Assembly: GCF_028682455.1 (NCBI RefSeq)
Contig: NZ_JANHLD010000002.1
Span: 496,001 to 560,000 of the forward strand
DNA from: Pseudomonas putida
Lineage (GTDB): Bacteria; Pseudomonadota; Gammaproteobacteria; Pseudomonadales; Pseudomonadaceae
Direction of reading: 5' to 3'
Length of the DNA: 64,000 bases
Of the stretch, positions 25,834 through 35,115 are shown in pieces (the stretch's first letter is position 1; each line of letters starts with the position of its first letter). The position numbers were made by a program, and so were the translations under genes. The notes beneath the pieces were generated by a model, which did not search any database, was not told the origin of the DNA, and saw only the letters and a list, made by a program, of their open reading frames with translations.

Positions 25834-28269
25834 ATGATCAATGCAGCTTCCACCGACCCGACGCTGCCCCTGGCAGGCATGCGAGTTGTCGAGCTGGCCG
25901 ACGGCAAGACTGATATGGCCGGGCGCTTGCTGGCTGATCTGGGTGCCGAAGTCATCCTGCTCGAACCGCCACACGGTAGCGCCAGCCGTCATATCGCCCC
26001 GATGTTCCAGGGCACCAGCCTGTACTTCGCCACCCATCATGCCAACAAGCGCAGTCTGGTGCTGGACTTAAACGCTGATGCCGATAAAGCAGCCTTCATT
26101 CGTCTACTTGCCAGCACTGACCTGCTGCTGGATGCAAGCGGCCCCGACAACTTGGCCCGATTGGGCTTACCGGTAGGTGATCTGCGCAGTCGTTATCCCG
26201 GCCTGGTAGTACTGTCGGTCAGCGATTTTGGTCTTACTGGCCCCTACAGAGACCATTGCGCGAGTCACGCGGTTCACGCGGCGCTCAGCGGTGTACTTTG
26301 CCGTTCTGGCAGGCCGGGCCATACACCTCTGCTGCCGCCGGGCAATCTATGTTGGGAATCGGCAGCGATGCAGGCCGTCTGGGTTGCATTGCTCGGTCAG
26401 TGGCAGCGGCTGAAGACCGGGTGCGGCGACCATCTGGACTTCTCCATTCAAGAAGCGATCGCCCAAGTACTGGACCCGGGCCTCGGTGTCACAGGAAGTG
26501 CCCAGGCAGGCAAGTCAGCACTTGACTCCACCAGCCATGACCGGCCCGCAGCCGTGCCGATGTACCCGATCCTGCGTTGCAAAGATGGTTTCGTGCGGAT
26601 CTGCGCGCTCAATCCTCGTCAATGGGAAGGCCTGCGCGACTGGTTGGGGCCTGATCATGAGTTTCATGACCCGCAATACCTCAGCATTGCCAAGCGCATG
26701 CCCAAGTGCGCCGAGATCAATGCCCTGACGGGTGAACTGTTCGCTCGCAACACTGCTGCCGAGCTCTTGCTCGCCGGCCAGCGATACGGGGTGCCGATTG
26801 CTATCGTGTCCGAACCTTCACAGGTCCTTGAAGACGAGCATTTTATAGCCCGCAGCTCCTTCGTTCCGTTGCAACTGAGCGAGGGTGTCCGCGGTCAGGT
26901 CCCGTCCGGTTATCTGGAACTGGATGGTCGACGCGCGGGGGTTCGTCACTCTGCGCCCAGGCTGGGTGCCGACACCAATGCGCTGTTAGAGGAAACAGCT
27001 GCTGCGGATAAACATGCGAGCAGTCACGAGAAACCCTTCTTGCGCCGCCCGCTTGAGGGCGTACGAGTGCTCGACCTAGGCGTGATTGTCGCTGGCGCCG
27101 AGGCCGGCCGCTTGATGGCAGACCAGGGGGCGGAAGTCATCAAGATCGAGAACCGCGCATTCCCTGACGGGGGTCGTCAATCCATGACCGGTGCCCCCAT
27201 TACGCCTTCGATCGCCCAAGGTCATCGCAACAAGCGCAGTCTGGGCATCAATCTGCGCAGCGAAACGGGTCGGGACCTGTTCAAGCAACTGGTGGCCAAG
27301 TCGGACGTGGTGCTGTCGAATTTCAAACCGGGCACACTGGACTCCTTGGGACTGGGATACGAAGTGCTCAAGGAGATCAACCCAGGCATCGTCGTACTGG
27401 ACAGCAGCGCCATGGGCAATTCCGGACCTCAGAGTCGCACCCCCGGCTACGGCCCCCTTGTTCGCGCATCTACCGGCATGACCTCGTTGTGGCGCTACCC
27501 GGAGATGCCGGAATTCTTCGGCGATGGCGTGACCATCTTCCCGGACCATATGGCAGGGCGAGTTGCAGTAGTCGGTGTATTGGCACTGCTGCTGCGTCGT
27601 GAGCGTACTGGGTTGGGTGGGACAGTCAGCGTTGCCCAGGCCGAGATATTCCTCAACGGCACTAGCGAGCAATTTTTGCTTGAGTCCCTGCAACCGGGCT
27701 CATTCAAGGCTCAGGGTAATCACTCAGCCTGGCAAGTGCCGGACGGTGTCTTCGCCTGTGCCGGGGACGATCAATGGTGCGCGGTTTCAGTTCGTGATGA
27801 CGACGACTGGCTGCGCTTGCTCAGTGCCATTGATCGTCGGGACCTGGCCGACGACAGCAGCCTGGCGACAGCGCAGGGACGGCTGGCCAACCGGGAGCAA
27901 GTCAATGCTCTGGTGGCCGCGTGGACCGCGCAGCGCAGCCCCCAATCAGTTACCCAGGCCCTGCAGGCTGCAGGCGTACCCGCAGGCTTCATGCAACGCC
28001 TGAGCGACTACCGCAGTGACCCGCATTACGCCGCACGCGATTTCATCCGCGAGTTGGTGCATCCGGGCCTGCCGGAACCATTGCCTACCGAAAACCGCAT
28101 CGCCCATTCCCTGCATATGCCCGAACCGCTGTTGGATCCGGCGCCTTTGCAGGGTGAACACACACGCGAACTGGCTGAGCGTTTACTTGGGCTGGCCCCG
28201 AGTGACATCGAGGCACTGATCAACGACGGGCATCTGGAAGACGTTGCCGCTGCGCCTGCCAAGGCATGA
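25834..28269 (+). CDS. Tandem type III CoA-transferase (two CaiB/BaiF domains fused)
   Basis: 811 residues, twice the usual length; AGGAG precedes the ATG. Both halves carry the CaiB/BaiF start (LAGMRVVELADGKTDMAGRL near residue 11; LEGVRVLDLGVIVAGAEAGR near residue 407). Type III CoA-transferases swap CoA between acids through an aspartyl intermediate. In the second half the expected Asp is present (Asp571, FPDHMAG). In the first half the aligned position is Asn171 (PPGNLCWESAA). So one site is probably active and the other structural, as described for the two-domain DddD enzyme. The neighbours point to beta-oxidation of a larger acid, not to DMSP. It is first in an operon of three fusion genes. 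Confidence 0.9.
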   Translation: MINAASTDPTLPLAGMRVVELADGKTDMAGRLLADLGAEVILLEPPHGSASRHIAPMFQGTSLYFATHHANKRSLVLDLNADADKAAFIRLLASTDLLLDASGPDNLARLGLPVGDLRSRYPGLVVLSVSDFGLTGPYRDHCASHAVHAALSGVLCRSGRPGHTPLLPPGNLCWESAAMQAVWVALLGQWQRLKTGCGDHLDFSIQEAIAQVLDPGLGVTGSAQAGKSALDSTSHDRPAAVPMYPILRCKDGFVRICALNPRQWEGLRDWLGPDHEFHDPQYLSIAKRMPKCAEINALTGELFARNTAAELLLAGQRYGVPIAIVSEPSQVLEDEHFIARSSFVPLQLSEGVRGQVPSGYLELDGRRAGVRHSAPRLGADTNALLEETAAADKHASSHEKPFLRRPLEGVRVLDLGVIVAGAEAGRLMADQGAEVIKIENRAFPDGGRQSMTGAPITPSIAQGHRNKRSLGINLRSETGRDLFKQLVAKSDVVLSNFKPGTLDSLGLGYEVLKEINPGIVVLDSSAMGNSGPQSRTPGYGPLVRASTGMTSLWRYPEMPEFFGDGVTIFPDHMAGRVAVVGVLALLLRRERTGLGGTVSVAQAEIFLNGTSEQFLLESLQPGSFKAQGNHSAWQVPDGVFACAGDDQWCAVSVRDDDDWLRLLSAIDRRDLADDSSLATAQGRLANREQVNALVAAWTAQRSPQSVTQALQAAGVPAGFMQRLSDYRSDPHYAARDFIRELVHPGLPEPLPTENRIAHSLHMPEPLLDPAPLQGEHTRELAERLLGLAPSDIEALINDGHLEDVAAAPAKA

Positions 28270-30668
28270 CTAATAAGGATTCGATTGTGAGCCAACCATT
28301 GATCAAGGATTCCACCCCTGTGCTGATCGGCGTCGGCCAGTATTCAGAACGTCTCGATGAGGCCGGCTACCGCCAGTTATCGCCCACTGATCTTGCCGCC
28401 GAAGCGGCTAAAGCCGCCTGTGAGGATGCTCAGAGTGCATCTGAGCTCACCAGCTGCATCGACGCCATCTACGCCATTCGTACCGTCGCCGATTCGGCTC
28501 CCGCACCGATGCGGCACTTGCGAGCGCCTTTTGGCGGACCCAACAACGTACCGGCTGCAGTGGCGAAACGCCTGGGTGCGACGCCGGGAGTACAAGTGTA
28601 CTCCCCCGCCTGTGGCGATGAACCACAGAAGCTGGTGGGCGAAATTTGTGAGCGCTTGCACGCTGGCGAGCTACGCTTAGCATTGCTGTGTGGCGCCGAG
28701 GCCGCCTCGACACAACGTGCCGCTCAAGCCGCCAAGCAGAACCTGGATTGGGCAGAGGAATACCCCAGTGACGTAGATGATCGTCACTGGAACGTGGGCG
28801 CAATGCGCACCAAGTACATGAATGATCAGAACATGATCATGCCGACCACTGTCTATCCCTTGCTGGAGCAGGCGCGGCGTAAGCGCCTGGGGATGTCACG
28901 CGAGCACTATGCGCAGGAAATGGGTCGGTTGATGGCGCCGCTCAGCGAAGTGGCGCATGCAAACCCCCATGCCAGCAGCCAAAAGCTTTGGAGTGCTGAA
29001 GCAATCGCCACCGTCAGCGCCGAAAACCGTTTGATTGGCGACCCGCATCCGATCTCGGTGGTTGCCCGTGACCAGGTCAACCAAGGTGCGGCCGTGTTGT
29101 TGACCACAGTAGGGCTGGCCCGGGAAATGGGGGTGCCAGAACACAAGTGGGTGTACCTGCACGGCTACAGCGCCCTGGACGAACGTTCAGTGCTTGAGCG
29201 CCAGGATCTGGGTAGCTCTCCCGCCATGGCATTGGCTTATCAGCATGCTCTGCAGGAGGCGGAGATCGGCATCGACGCGGTCCGCTACCTGGACATCTAC
29301 AGCTGCTTCCCAATTGCTGTATTCAGCGCCATCGACACCTTGAACATCAAACCCAATGACCCTCGTGGCCTGACACTGACCGGGGGGCTGCCATTCTTCG
29401 GTGGTCCAGGTAACAACTACTCGATGCATGCGCTGGCCGAAGTGGTCCAGCGCCTGCGCGCCGATCCAGGCGCGTACGGGCTGGTGGGGGCTAACGGCGG
29501 ATTTTTGTCCACTCATGCAGTGGGCGTCTACTCGACCATCCCCAAACCATTCAAGGCCTGTGATAGCAGCAAGTATCAGGCACAGATCGACGCCCTGCCC
29601 GCCCCGGCCCTGACCCTGTCACCCAATGGCTGGGCCAGCGTCGAAAGTTACACCGTACTGCACGACAAACAAGGTCCCAAGGAAGTCATCGTCATCGGTC
29701 GCCTGAACAGCACCGGTGAGCGTTTCGTCGCCAACAGCGTGGCCGACGATAGCGAGGCACTCCAGGCATTCAGCAGCCAGGATGGTCTGGAGTTGAATAT
29801 TTGCGTCAGACTGCTGCAAGGCGTGAACCGCTTTGCCATGAGTGAAGCGTCCCTCGATCGCCTGGTACCGCCGGCCCCCAAGCACCTGCTCGATCAGTAT
29901 GAATTCGTCCAGGTCGAGCGCCGCGGCCCGATTCTCGAGGTAATCATCAATCGGCCAGAGGTCAACAATGCGTTGGTCCCTGAAGCCAATGACGAGCTGG
30001 ACCAGATTTTCAACGCCTTCGAAGCGGACAAATCTCTGTGGGTTGCGATCATTTCCGGTGCTGGCACGCGTGCCTTCTGTACCGGCAATGACCTCAAGGC
30101 CGCTTCGACCGGTCGGCGCATGTGGATGCCGCGCAATGGCTTCGGTGGCCTGACTGCACGACTCAATCGCGAGAAACCGATCATCTGTGCGGTGAATGGC
30201 TTTGCCATGGGTGGCGGGTTCGAGATTGCCCTGGCCAGCGACATGATTGTCGCTGACAGCGCCGCCCAGTTCGCCCTAAGCGAAGTGCGCGTGGGATTGC
30301 TGGCAGGTGCCGGTGGCCTGCAGCGCCTGACCCGACAAATCCCCTACAAACAGGCCATCGAAATGATCCTTACCGGTCGACGGGTCGGTGCAGAGGAAGG
30401 CCAGCGTCTAGGCTTTATCAACCGTGTGGTGCCAGAGGGCACTGCACTGCAGGCGGCTCGTGAACTGGCCGAGTCCCTGCTTGAGTGCTCGCCAAACAGT
30501 ATTCGTCTGACCAAACAATTGCTCAACGAGCAGGATTACTACGCCAGCGAAACTGAAGCGGTGCGCGTTGCTTACAAAGCCATCGATAGAGTCGTCAATA
30601 GTGAAGACCGAATCGAAGGTGGCCTGGCGTTTGCGCAGAAACGCAAGCCGGTCTGGAAGAATCGTTAA
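28266..30668 (+). CDS. Fusion: thiolase-like (SCP2 type) domain plus enoyl-CoA hydratase
   Basis: 800 residues. Residues about 10-510 form a thiolase-superfamily acyltransferase-like module (TPVLIGVGQYSE; SPACGDEPQKLVGEIC with Cys116; LTGGLPFFGGPGNNYSMHAL; GANGGFLSTHAVGVYS). Residues about 540-800 form a crotonase with both glutamates (MGGGFEIALASD and LSEVRVGLLAGAGG). One chain could thus hydrate an enoyl-CoA and handle a later or earlier thiolytic step. The ATG at 28266 overlaps the previous stop (ATGA); a GTG at 28287 with AAGGA seven bases upstream is an equally good start. It is the second of three consecutive fusions. Confidence 0.88.
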   Translation: MTNKDSIVSQPLIKDSTPVLIGVGQYSERLDEAGYRQLSPTDLAAEAAKAACEDAQSASELTSCIDAIYAIRTVADSAPAPMRHLRAPFGGPNNVPAAVAKRLGATPGVQVYSPACGDEPQKLVGEICERLHAGELRLALLCGAEAASTQRAAQAAKQNLDWAEEYPSDVDDRHWNVGAMRTKYMNDQNMIMPTTVYPLLEQARRKRLGMSREHYAQEMGRLMAPLSEVAHANPHASSQKLWSAEAIATVSAENRLIGDPHPISVVARDQVNQGAAVLLTTVGLAREMGVPEHKWVYLHGYSALDERSVLERQDLGSSPAMALAYQHALQEAEIGIDAVRYLDIYSCFPIAVFSAIDTLNIKPNDPRGLTLTGGLPFFGGPGNNYSMHALAEVVQRLRADPGAYGLVGANGGFLSTHAVGVYSTIPKPFKACDSSKYQAQIDALPAPALTLSPNGWASVESYTVLHDKQGPKEVIVIGRLNSTGERFVANSVADDSEALQAFSSQDGLELNICVRLLQGVNRFAMSEASLDRLVPPAPKHLLDQYEFVQVERRGPILEVIINRPEVNNALVPEANDELDQIFNAFEADKSLWVAIISGAGTRAFCTGNDLKAASTGRRMWMPRNGFGGLTARLNREKPIICAVNGFAMGGGFEIALASDMIVADSAAQFALSEVRVGLLAGAGGLQRLTRQIPYKQAIEMILTGRRVGAEEGQRLGFINRVVPEGTALQAARELAESLLECSPNSIRLTKQLLNEQDYYASETEAVRVAYKAIDRVVNSEDRIEGGLAFAQKRKPVWKNR

Positions 30669-30740
30669 CACGGCCCTCCCTATCGATAGTGCTGCTCGTG
30701 GGCGCGAAATGTGCGAACGAGCAGTCACAAGGTTATGACT

Positions 30741-32900
30741 ATGAACGCCACGACACTCCCTAGTAATGAAGAGCGCCAGATGCTCAAGGACAGCCTAGAG
30801 GGCTACCTGAGCAGCCATTGGGACTATCTCAAGCCCGATCTTGCTGGAATTTGGCAAGGCCTGGCGGAACTTGGCTTGACCGCCCTGGGCAGCGACCCAG
30901 CCTATGGTGGCTTGCGCGAATGGCTGATTGTCATGGAAGGCATGGGCAAACATGCGTGCCCTGCGCCATTACATGGCAGCTTCCTGGCCAATCGCTTGTT
31001 GGTCGATGCACCAGCCCTCCCGCTGATTGACTCCCTTGCCAAGGGCGGGTGCGCTGTCGGCGTTGCACTCACTGAAGAAGGCGCTCGCCTGGCAGAGCGC
31101 GACAGCAAGCTGGATGGCCATCTGGCGATCGTTGACGATCTGGACCAACTGCAGCAATTGCTGGTGATCGATCCTGCCCTTGGCGTACGCCTGATTGATC
31201 TGAACGCTACAGGTATCAGCCGCACCACCCTGCCGGGCTTGGCTGTGCCTGCTCTTCACCGGCTGGATTTTTGCGCGACGCCCGTCCAGGTCCTTGAATC
31301 CAACACCCATGACCTGGACCGCCTCGCCCGTTTGGGTTATTGCGCTCGGGCCTTGGGCGCGGCCAATCGTGCCTTCGAGATGGTGGTCGAATATGTCAAG
31401 GAGCGCCAACAGTTTGGCCAGCCCATTGGTCGTTTCCAGGCCTTGCAGCACAAGCTCGCCGATTGCATAACCCGCCTCGACGGCGTGCGCCTGACGCTGG
31501 CAAATGCTGCTCAGAGCCATGACCTGGGCAACCCTGACTGGCGCTTCTACGCCTCGGCCGCCATAGCTTATGCCAGCACGGCATTGCGTCAGGTATCGCT
31601 GGAGGTTCATCACAGCTTTGGCGCCATTGGCTACAGCGAAGAGCATGAGGCGCCGCGGCATTTTCGTCGCGTGCATGCAGACCTGTCACGCCTGGGCGGT
31701 GCGCGTCGCGCACGTCAGGAACTGGCGGCGTTTCTGGTCGACGATGGCCAGCGCCTTCCCGAGTACGACCTGGGTCAGGCCGGCAACGCCTTTCGCCAGG
31801 AAGTACGAGACTGGCTCAAAGCCAACTGGACGGACTTGCATCAGTCGGCGTACCAGCAATTACCGTTCGCGGAGCGAAAGTCTGTACCAAAATTCACGCG
31901 CGCCCTGGGCAAGCAAGGTTGGCTAGCACTGGGCTGGCCCGAGCGTTTTGGCGGCCAGGCACGTACACCACTGGAGCAACTGGCCTTTATCGAGGAAGTC
32001 CAACAGGCTGGTATTCCCAAGCCCGGCGGTGAAATTCAAGGGCATGCCCTCATGCAGTTCGGCACGCCAGAACAGCAAGCGTTCTTCCTGCCCAAGATCC
32101 GCGCAGGCGAAATTCGATTCTGTCTGGGTTATAGCGAACCAAGTGCCGGTTCCGACTTGGCGGCCATCCGTACCACTGCCGTGAGCGACGGTGATGAATG
32201 GGTCATCAATGGCCAGAAACTCTGGACCACCTTCGCCGAAGATGCCGACTACCTCTGGCTGGCGGCACGTACTGACCCGACCGCCAAAGCCCATGCCGGT
32301 ATCAGCCTGTTTATCGTGCCGATGAATACCCCAGGTATCACCGTGCATCCCTCCATGGCGCTTTACGGTCACACGTTCTGCACCGAATTTCTCGACAATG
32401 TGCGGGTACCAGCAACCGCACTGGTCGGTGAGGTCAACCAGGGGTGGACGATCATCACCAGCGCGCTGGCCACAGAACGCGTACAGATGGGCGGTTTCGT
32501 CGCGCATATCCGTGCCAACTATGAACGCCTGGTTGCCGAGCTTCGCCTGCGCGGTGCCGACCCAGTAGCCCGCGACACGCTGGGGCAATTGGCCGCGGAG
32601 ATCGAAGTGGCTCGCCAGCTGTTGGGGCGCAGTATCGGTATGCTGGAACAAGGGCAGACTCCGGTGTACGAGGCAGCCATGAGCAAAGCCTTCACGGCCG
32701 AGCTGATGGAGCGCCTAGGCGAGGCTGCGCTGGATCTGCTTGGTGTCAGTGGCACGCTTGGTGAACTCGCCCCAGATGCACCTTGCGGCGGCAAACTGGA
32801 GCAGGTGCTGCGCCAGTCGATCATGATGGTCATCGGCGGTGGAACTAATGAGATCCAACGAACCTTGATTGCCCAGCGTGGGCTGGGATTGCCTCGCTGA
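30741..32900 (+). CDS. Fusion of two acyl-CoA dehydrogenase domains
   Basis: 719 residues from the ATG at 30741, with AAGG eight bases upstream; a GTG at 30711 is in frame but less likely. The N-terminal half (1-345) keeps the helical domains (EYVKERQQFGQPIGRFQALQ) but has neither catalytic Glu. The C-terminal half (350-719) has the FAD motif LGYSEPSAGSDLAAIRTTA, WVINGQKLWTT, Glu579 in ALATERVQ at the long-chain-type position, and IGGGTNEIQR. It therefore looks like a single-chain version of the non-catalytic plus catalytic heteromer seen at 22184-24476, with the order reversed. It is the last gene before the 32905 terminator. Confidence 0.9.
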   Translation: MNATTLPSNEERQMLKDSLEGYLSSHWDYLKPDLAGIWQGLAELGLTALGSDPAYGGLREWLIVMEGMGKHACPAPLHGSFLANRLLVDAPALPLIDSLAKGGCAVGVALTEEGARLAERDSKLDGHLAIVDDLDQLQQLLVIDPALGVRLIDLNATGISRTTLPGLAVPALHRLDFCATPVQVLESNTHDLDRLARLGYCARALGAANRAFEMVVEYVKERQQFGQPIGRFQALQHKLADCITRLDGVRLTLANAAQSHDLGNPDWRFYASAAIAYASTALRQVSLEVHHSFGAIGYSEEHEAPRHFRRVHADLSRLGGARRARQELAAFLVDDGQRLPEYDLGQAGNAFRQEVRDWLKANWTDLHQSAYQQLPFAERKSVPKFTRALGKQGWLALGWPERFGGQARTPLEQLAFIEEVQQAGIPKPGGEIQGHALMQFGTPEQQAFFLPKIRAGEIRFCLGYSEPSAGSDLAAIRTTAVSDGDEWVINGQKLWTTFAEDADYLWLAARTDPTAKAHAGISLFIVPMNTPGITVHPSMALYGHTFCTEFLDNVRVPATALVGEVNQGWTIITSALATERVQMGGFVAHIRANYERLVAELRLRGADPVARDTLGQLAAEIEVARQLLGRSIGMLEQGQTPVYEAAMSKAFTAELMERLGEAALDLLGVSGTLGELAPDAPCGGKLEQVLRQSIMMVIGGGTNEIQRTLIAQRGLGLPR

Positions 32901-32904
32901 CAAA

Positions 32905-32961
32905 AAGCCCGCTTTGCCCACGCCCCGAGATTCGATTCGAGGTCTAGGAGAAAGCGGGCTT
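32905..32961. terminator. Bidirectional terminator between convergent operons
   Basis: AAGCCCGCTTT (32905-32915) and AAAGCGGGCTT (32951-32961) are exact complements separated by 35 bases. The hairpin lies between the + strand dehydrogenase fusion ending at 32900 and the minus-strand flavoprotein gene ending at 32978, so it can stop both. Confidence 0.75.
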
Positions 32962-32977
32962 CTTCGTACTTAAACAG

Positions 32978-33919
32978 CTACGTCGTGCCCCTCGCCTTGC
33001 GGTAACTCTCTTCCAACTCCAACACCAGCTGCGCCAGCGTCGGCACGTGTTCAATCAATTCAACGCTATGCCCTCCGCTCCAGACCATTTTCCAGGGTTT
33101 TATCGACGCGGGGATGTTGGTACGACCATCGGTCAATGCTGGCAGGCAAGCAGGGTCCAGACCATTCTGACGGATCGAGGCCTTGAGGAAGTTGGCCGCA
33201 ATACCGCAAATCGCATCGGTCCAGAGCACATCGGCGCTGCCCGACTCAGTAAGCATCTGTTTATGCCCTGAGTCGACACCGGATTCGACCGTAGCGATGA
33301 AGCGCGTCCCCATACACACCATATCGGCGCCCAAGGTTTGTGCAGCAGCGATTCCTGCGCCATCGGCAACCCCCCCAGCTAACTGGATGATGCCGTCGAA
33401 CATCCGCCGAACCTTGGGCACAAAGGCGAAAGGCGACAACAGCCCGCCAAGTCCGCCAGCGCCAGCACAGACCAGCATCAAGCCATCGACGCCTGCGGCT
33501 ATCGCGCGCTCAGCTTGCTCGACGGTGGTGGCGTCATGGATCACCAGGCCGCCCCAGTCGTGCACCTGCTTGACCAACTCGCTGGGGTCGCCCGCATTGC
33601 TGGTGATAACTGGTAGCCGAGCGTTGCGGCACACCGCAATTTCCTCGGCGAGCAACGCTCTAGGTTTGGCCCGGGAGACATTGATATTGACTGCAAATGC
33701 GGAAATGGCCTCTCCCCGTTCAAGGCCTTGGCGCTGCAAGGCTTGCAGTTCATCAATCCACACCGCCAGACCGCCTTCGCGCGCTGCGTTATGAGTGGGG
33801 AAGCAGGCCATGACACCTGCTTGAATTGCCGCACTGACTAACGCACGGTTCGATGCGATTGACATCGGTGCGGCCATCAATGGCAGTCGCAGGCTGGACA
33901 ACAACTCGGCTTTGTTCAC
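32978..33919 (-). CDS. Nitronate monooxygenase-like FMN protein
   Basis: 313 residues from a GTG at 33919 with GAGGGGCAGG upstream. It is an NPD/nitronate monooxygenase-family TIM barrel: LMAAPMSIASNRALVSAAIQ at the start, GLMLVCAGAGGLGG, IQLAGGVADGAGIAAAQTLG and ADMVCMGTRFIAT in the FMN phosphate-binding region. In CoA-linked degradation clusters such proteins can act as FMN enoyl or ketone reductases (IpdC in steroid degradation is one) rather than on nitronates. It follows the epoxide hydrolase by nine bases and is last in the operon from 37445. Confidence 0.88.
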   Translation of the reverse strand: MNKAELLSSLRLPLMAAPMSIASNRALVSAAIQAGVMACFPTHNAAREGGLAVWIDELQALQRQGLERGEAISAFAVNINVSRAKPRALLAEEIAVCRNARLPVITSNAGDPSELVKQVHDWGGLVIHDATTVEQAERAIAAGVDGLMLVCAGAGGLGGLLSPFAFVPKVRRMFDGIIQLAGGVADGAGIAAAQTLGADMVCMGTRFIATVESGVDSGHKQMLTESGSADVLWTDAICGIAANFLKASIRQNGLDPACLPALTDGRTNIPASIKPWKMVWSGGHSVELIEHVPTLAQLVLELEESYRKARGTT

Positions 33920-33928
33920 GCCTGCCCC

Positions 33929-35080
33929 TCAACGAAAATCTGCAAAGAATTGACGCAGCTCCTCGACCAACAATGAACCTTGCTCCAACGCTGGAAAATG
34001 CCCGCCGCTGTCGAATACCCGGTAGTGGTGTACATCGAAGATCCGTTCCAGCAGGGAGCGCGGAGCGGGTGCAATAAGGTCGTTAGGAAACAACGAGAAG
34101 CCTGCGGGCACCGTGTTATGTTCCCCGATCGCCACGCGGCTGTCCTGACCACTGCGAGCAGCGTAGTACAGCCAATTCGCGCCATTGATGCCGTTCAACC
34201 AGTAGAGGGTCAGGTTGGCGGCCATCCAGTCCAGGCTGAAGGGCGGGTCCTGATCACTGCTGCCCAAGGTCCAGGACTGGAACTTCTCGCAAACCCAGCC
34301 TGCCAGCCCTGCTGGTGAGTCTGTCAGGCCGTAGGCAAGGGATTGGGGTTTGGTCCCCTGGATCTGCTGATAGGCGCCTTCGTGCATTTGCATGCTTGCC
34401 ATACGCCCAAACCAGACCTGCTCCTCGGGCGCCAAATGCTCGTCAGAGGCAATCATAGGTACGTTGCCGCACATATTCAGATGCACCGCCTTAAGACCTG
34501 ACAAGTGTTGGCGCGACATCAGTCCGGTCACCACTGCCCCCCAGTCCCCACCTTGAGCCACATACTGGTTGAAGCCGAATGCTTCACTGGCCAGTTTCCC
34601 CCACAACCGGGCGATGGCGCGTGGTCCAATGGGGGTTTGTGGCGATGGTGAAAAGCCGTAGCCAGGCAAACTGGGCAACACTACCGTAAAGGCATCTTCG
34701 ATTCGCCCGCCGAAACGCTCAGGATGGGCCAGCGGCTCGATGAGATCGATGAACTCCAAAAAAGAGCCCGGCCAGCCGTGGGTCAGCAGCAGAGGCAGCG
34801 GATTATCCCCGGACCCCTGTTCGACCAGGACATGGATAACCTGCCCATCAATTTCGACCAGGCGCTGCTCAAAAGCATTGATGCGTGTTTCCCAGCTTCG
34901 CCAGTCAAAATCCCTGGCCCAGAACTGCACCAGGCGCTGTAAGTAATCGCTGTGGGTTCCAAACGCCCAGGTACTGTTGGCCGGCTGGTTCGGCCAACGG
35001 GTATTGACCAGGCGAGTACGCAGGTCATCGATAGCAGACTCAGGTGTATGGATGCTGAAGCGAATGCCGGGGAGCTGCAT
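33929..35080 (-). CDS. Epoxide hydrolase (alpha/beta fold with EHN domain)
   Basis: Predicted to open an epoxide to a diol. 383 residues; GAGGA lies seven bases before the ATG. The N-terminal EHN domain covers about residues 1-110. The oxyanion motif is HGWPGS (101-106), the nucleophile is Asp179 in AQGGDWGAV, and the late His is in SGGHFPALE near the C-terminus. It lies between an ACAD11-like dehydrogenase and a nitronate-monooxygenase-like protein on one transcript. An epoxide intermediate, for instance from a monooxygenase or epoxyacyl-CoA step, would be needed in the pathway; none can be proven. Confidence 0.9.
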   Translation of the reverse strand: MQLPGIRFSIHTPESAIDDLRTRLVNTRWPNQPANSTWAFGTHSDYLQRLVQFWARDFDWRSWETRINAFEQRLVEIDGQVIHVLVEQGSGDNPLPLLLTHGWPGSFLEFIDLIEPLAHPERFGGRIEDAFTVVLPSLPGYGFSPSPQTPIGPRAIARLWGKLASEAFGFNQYVAQGGDWGAVVTGLMSRQHLSGLKAVHLNMCGNVPMIASDEHLAPEEQVWFGRMASMQMHEGAYQQIQGTKPQSLAYGLTDSPAGLAGWVCEKFQSWTLGSSDQDPPFSLDWMAANLTLYWLNGINGANWLYYAARSGQDSRVAIGEHNTVPAGFSLFPNDLIAPAPRSLLERIFDVHHYRVFDSGGHFPALEQGSLLVEELRQFFADFR

Positions 35081-35115
35081 GGCGTGTCCTCGTTAAGGCG
35101 CTTGTAATCGGCTTT

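Noticed and set aside
25834..28269. DMSP CoA-transferase/lyase (DddD) identity
   Set aside because: Only the two-domain layout is shared. The operon encodes beta-oxidation fusions and no DMSP or acrylate genes.
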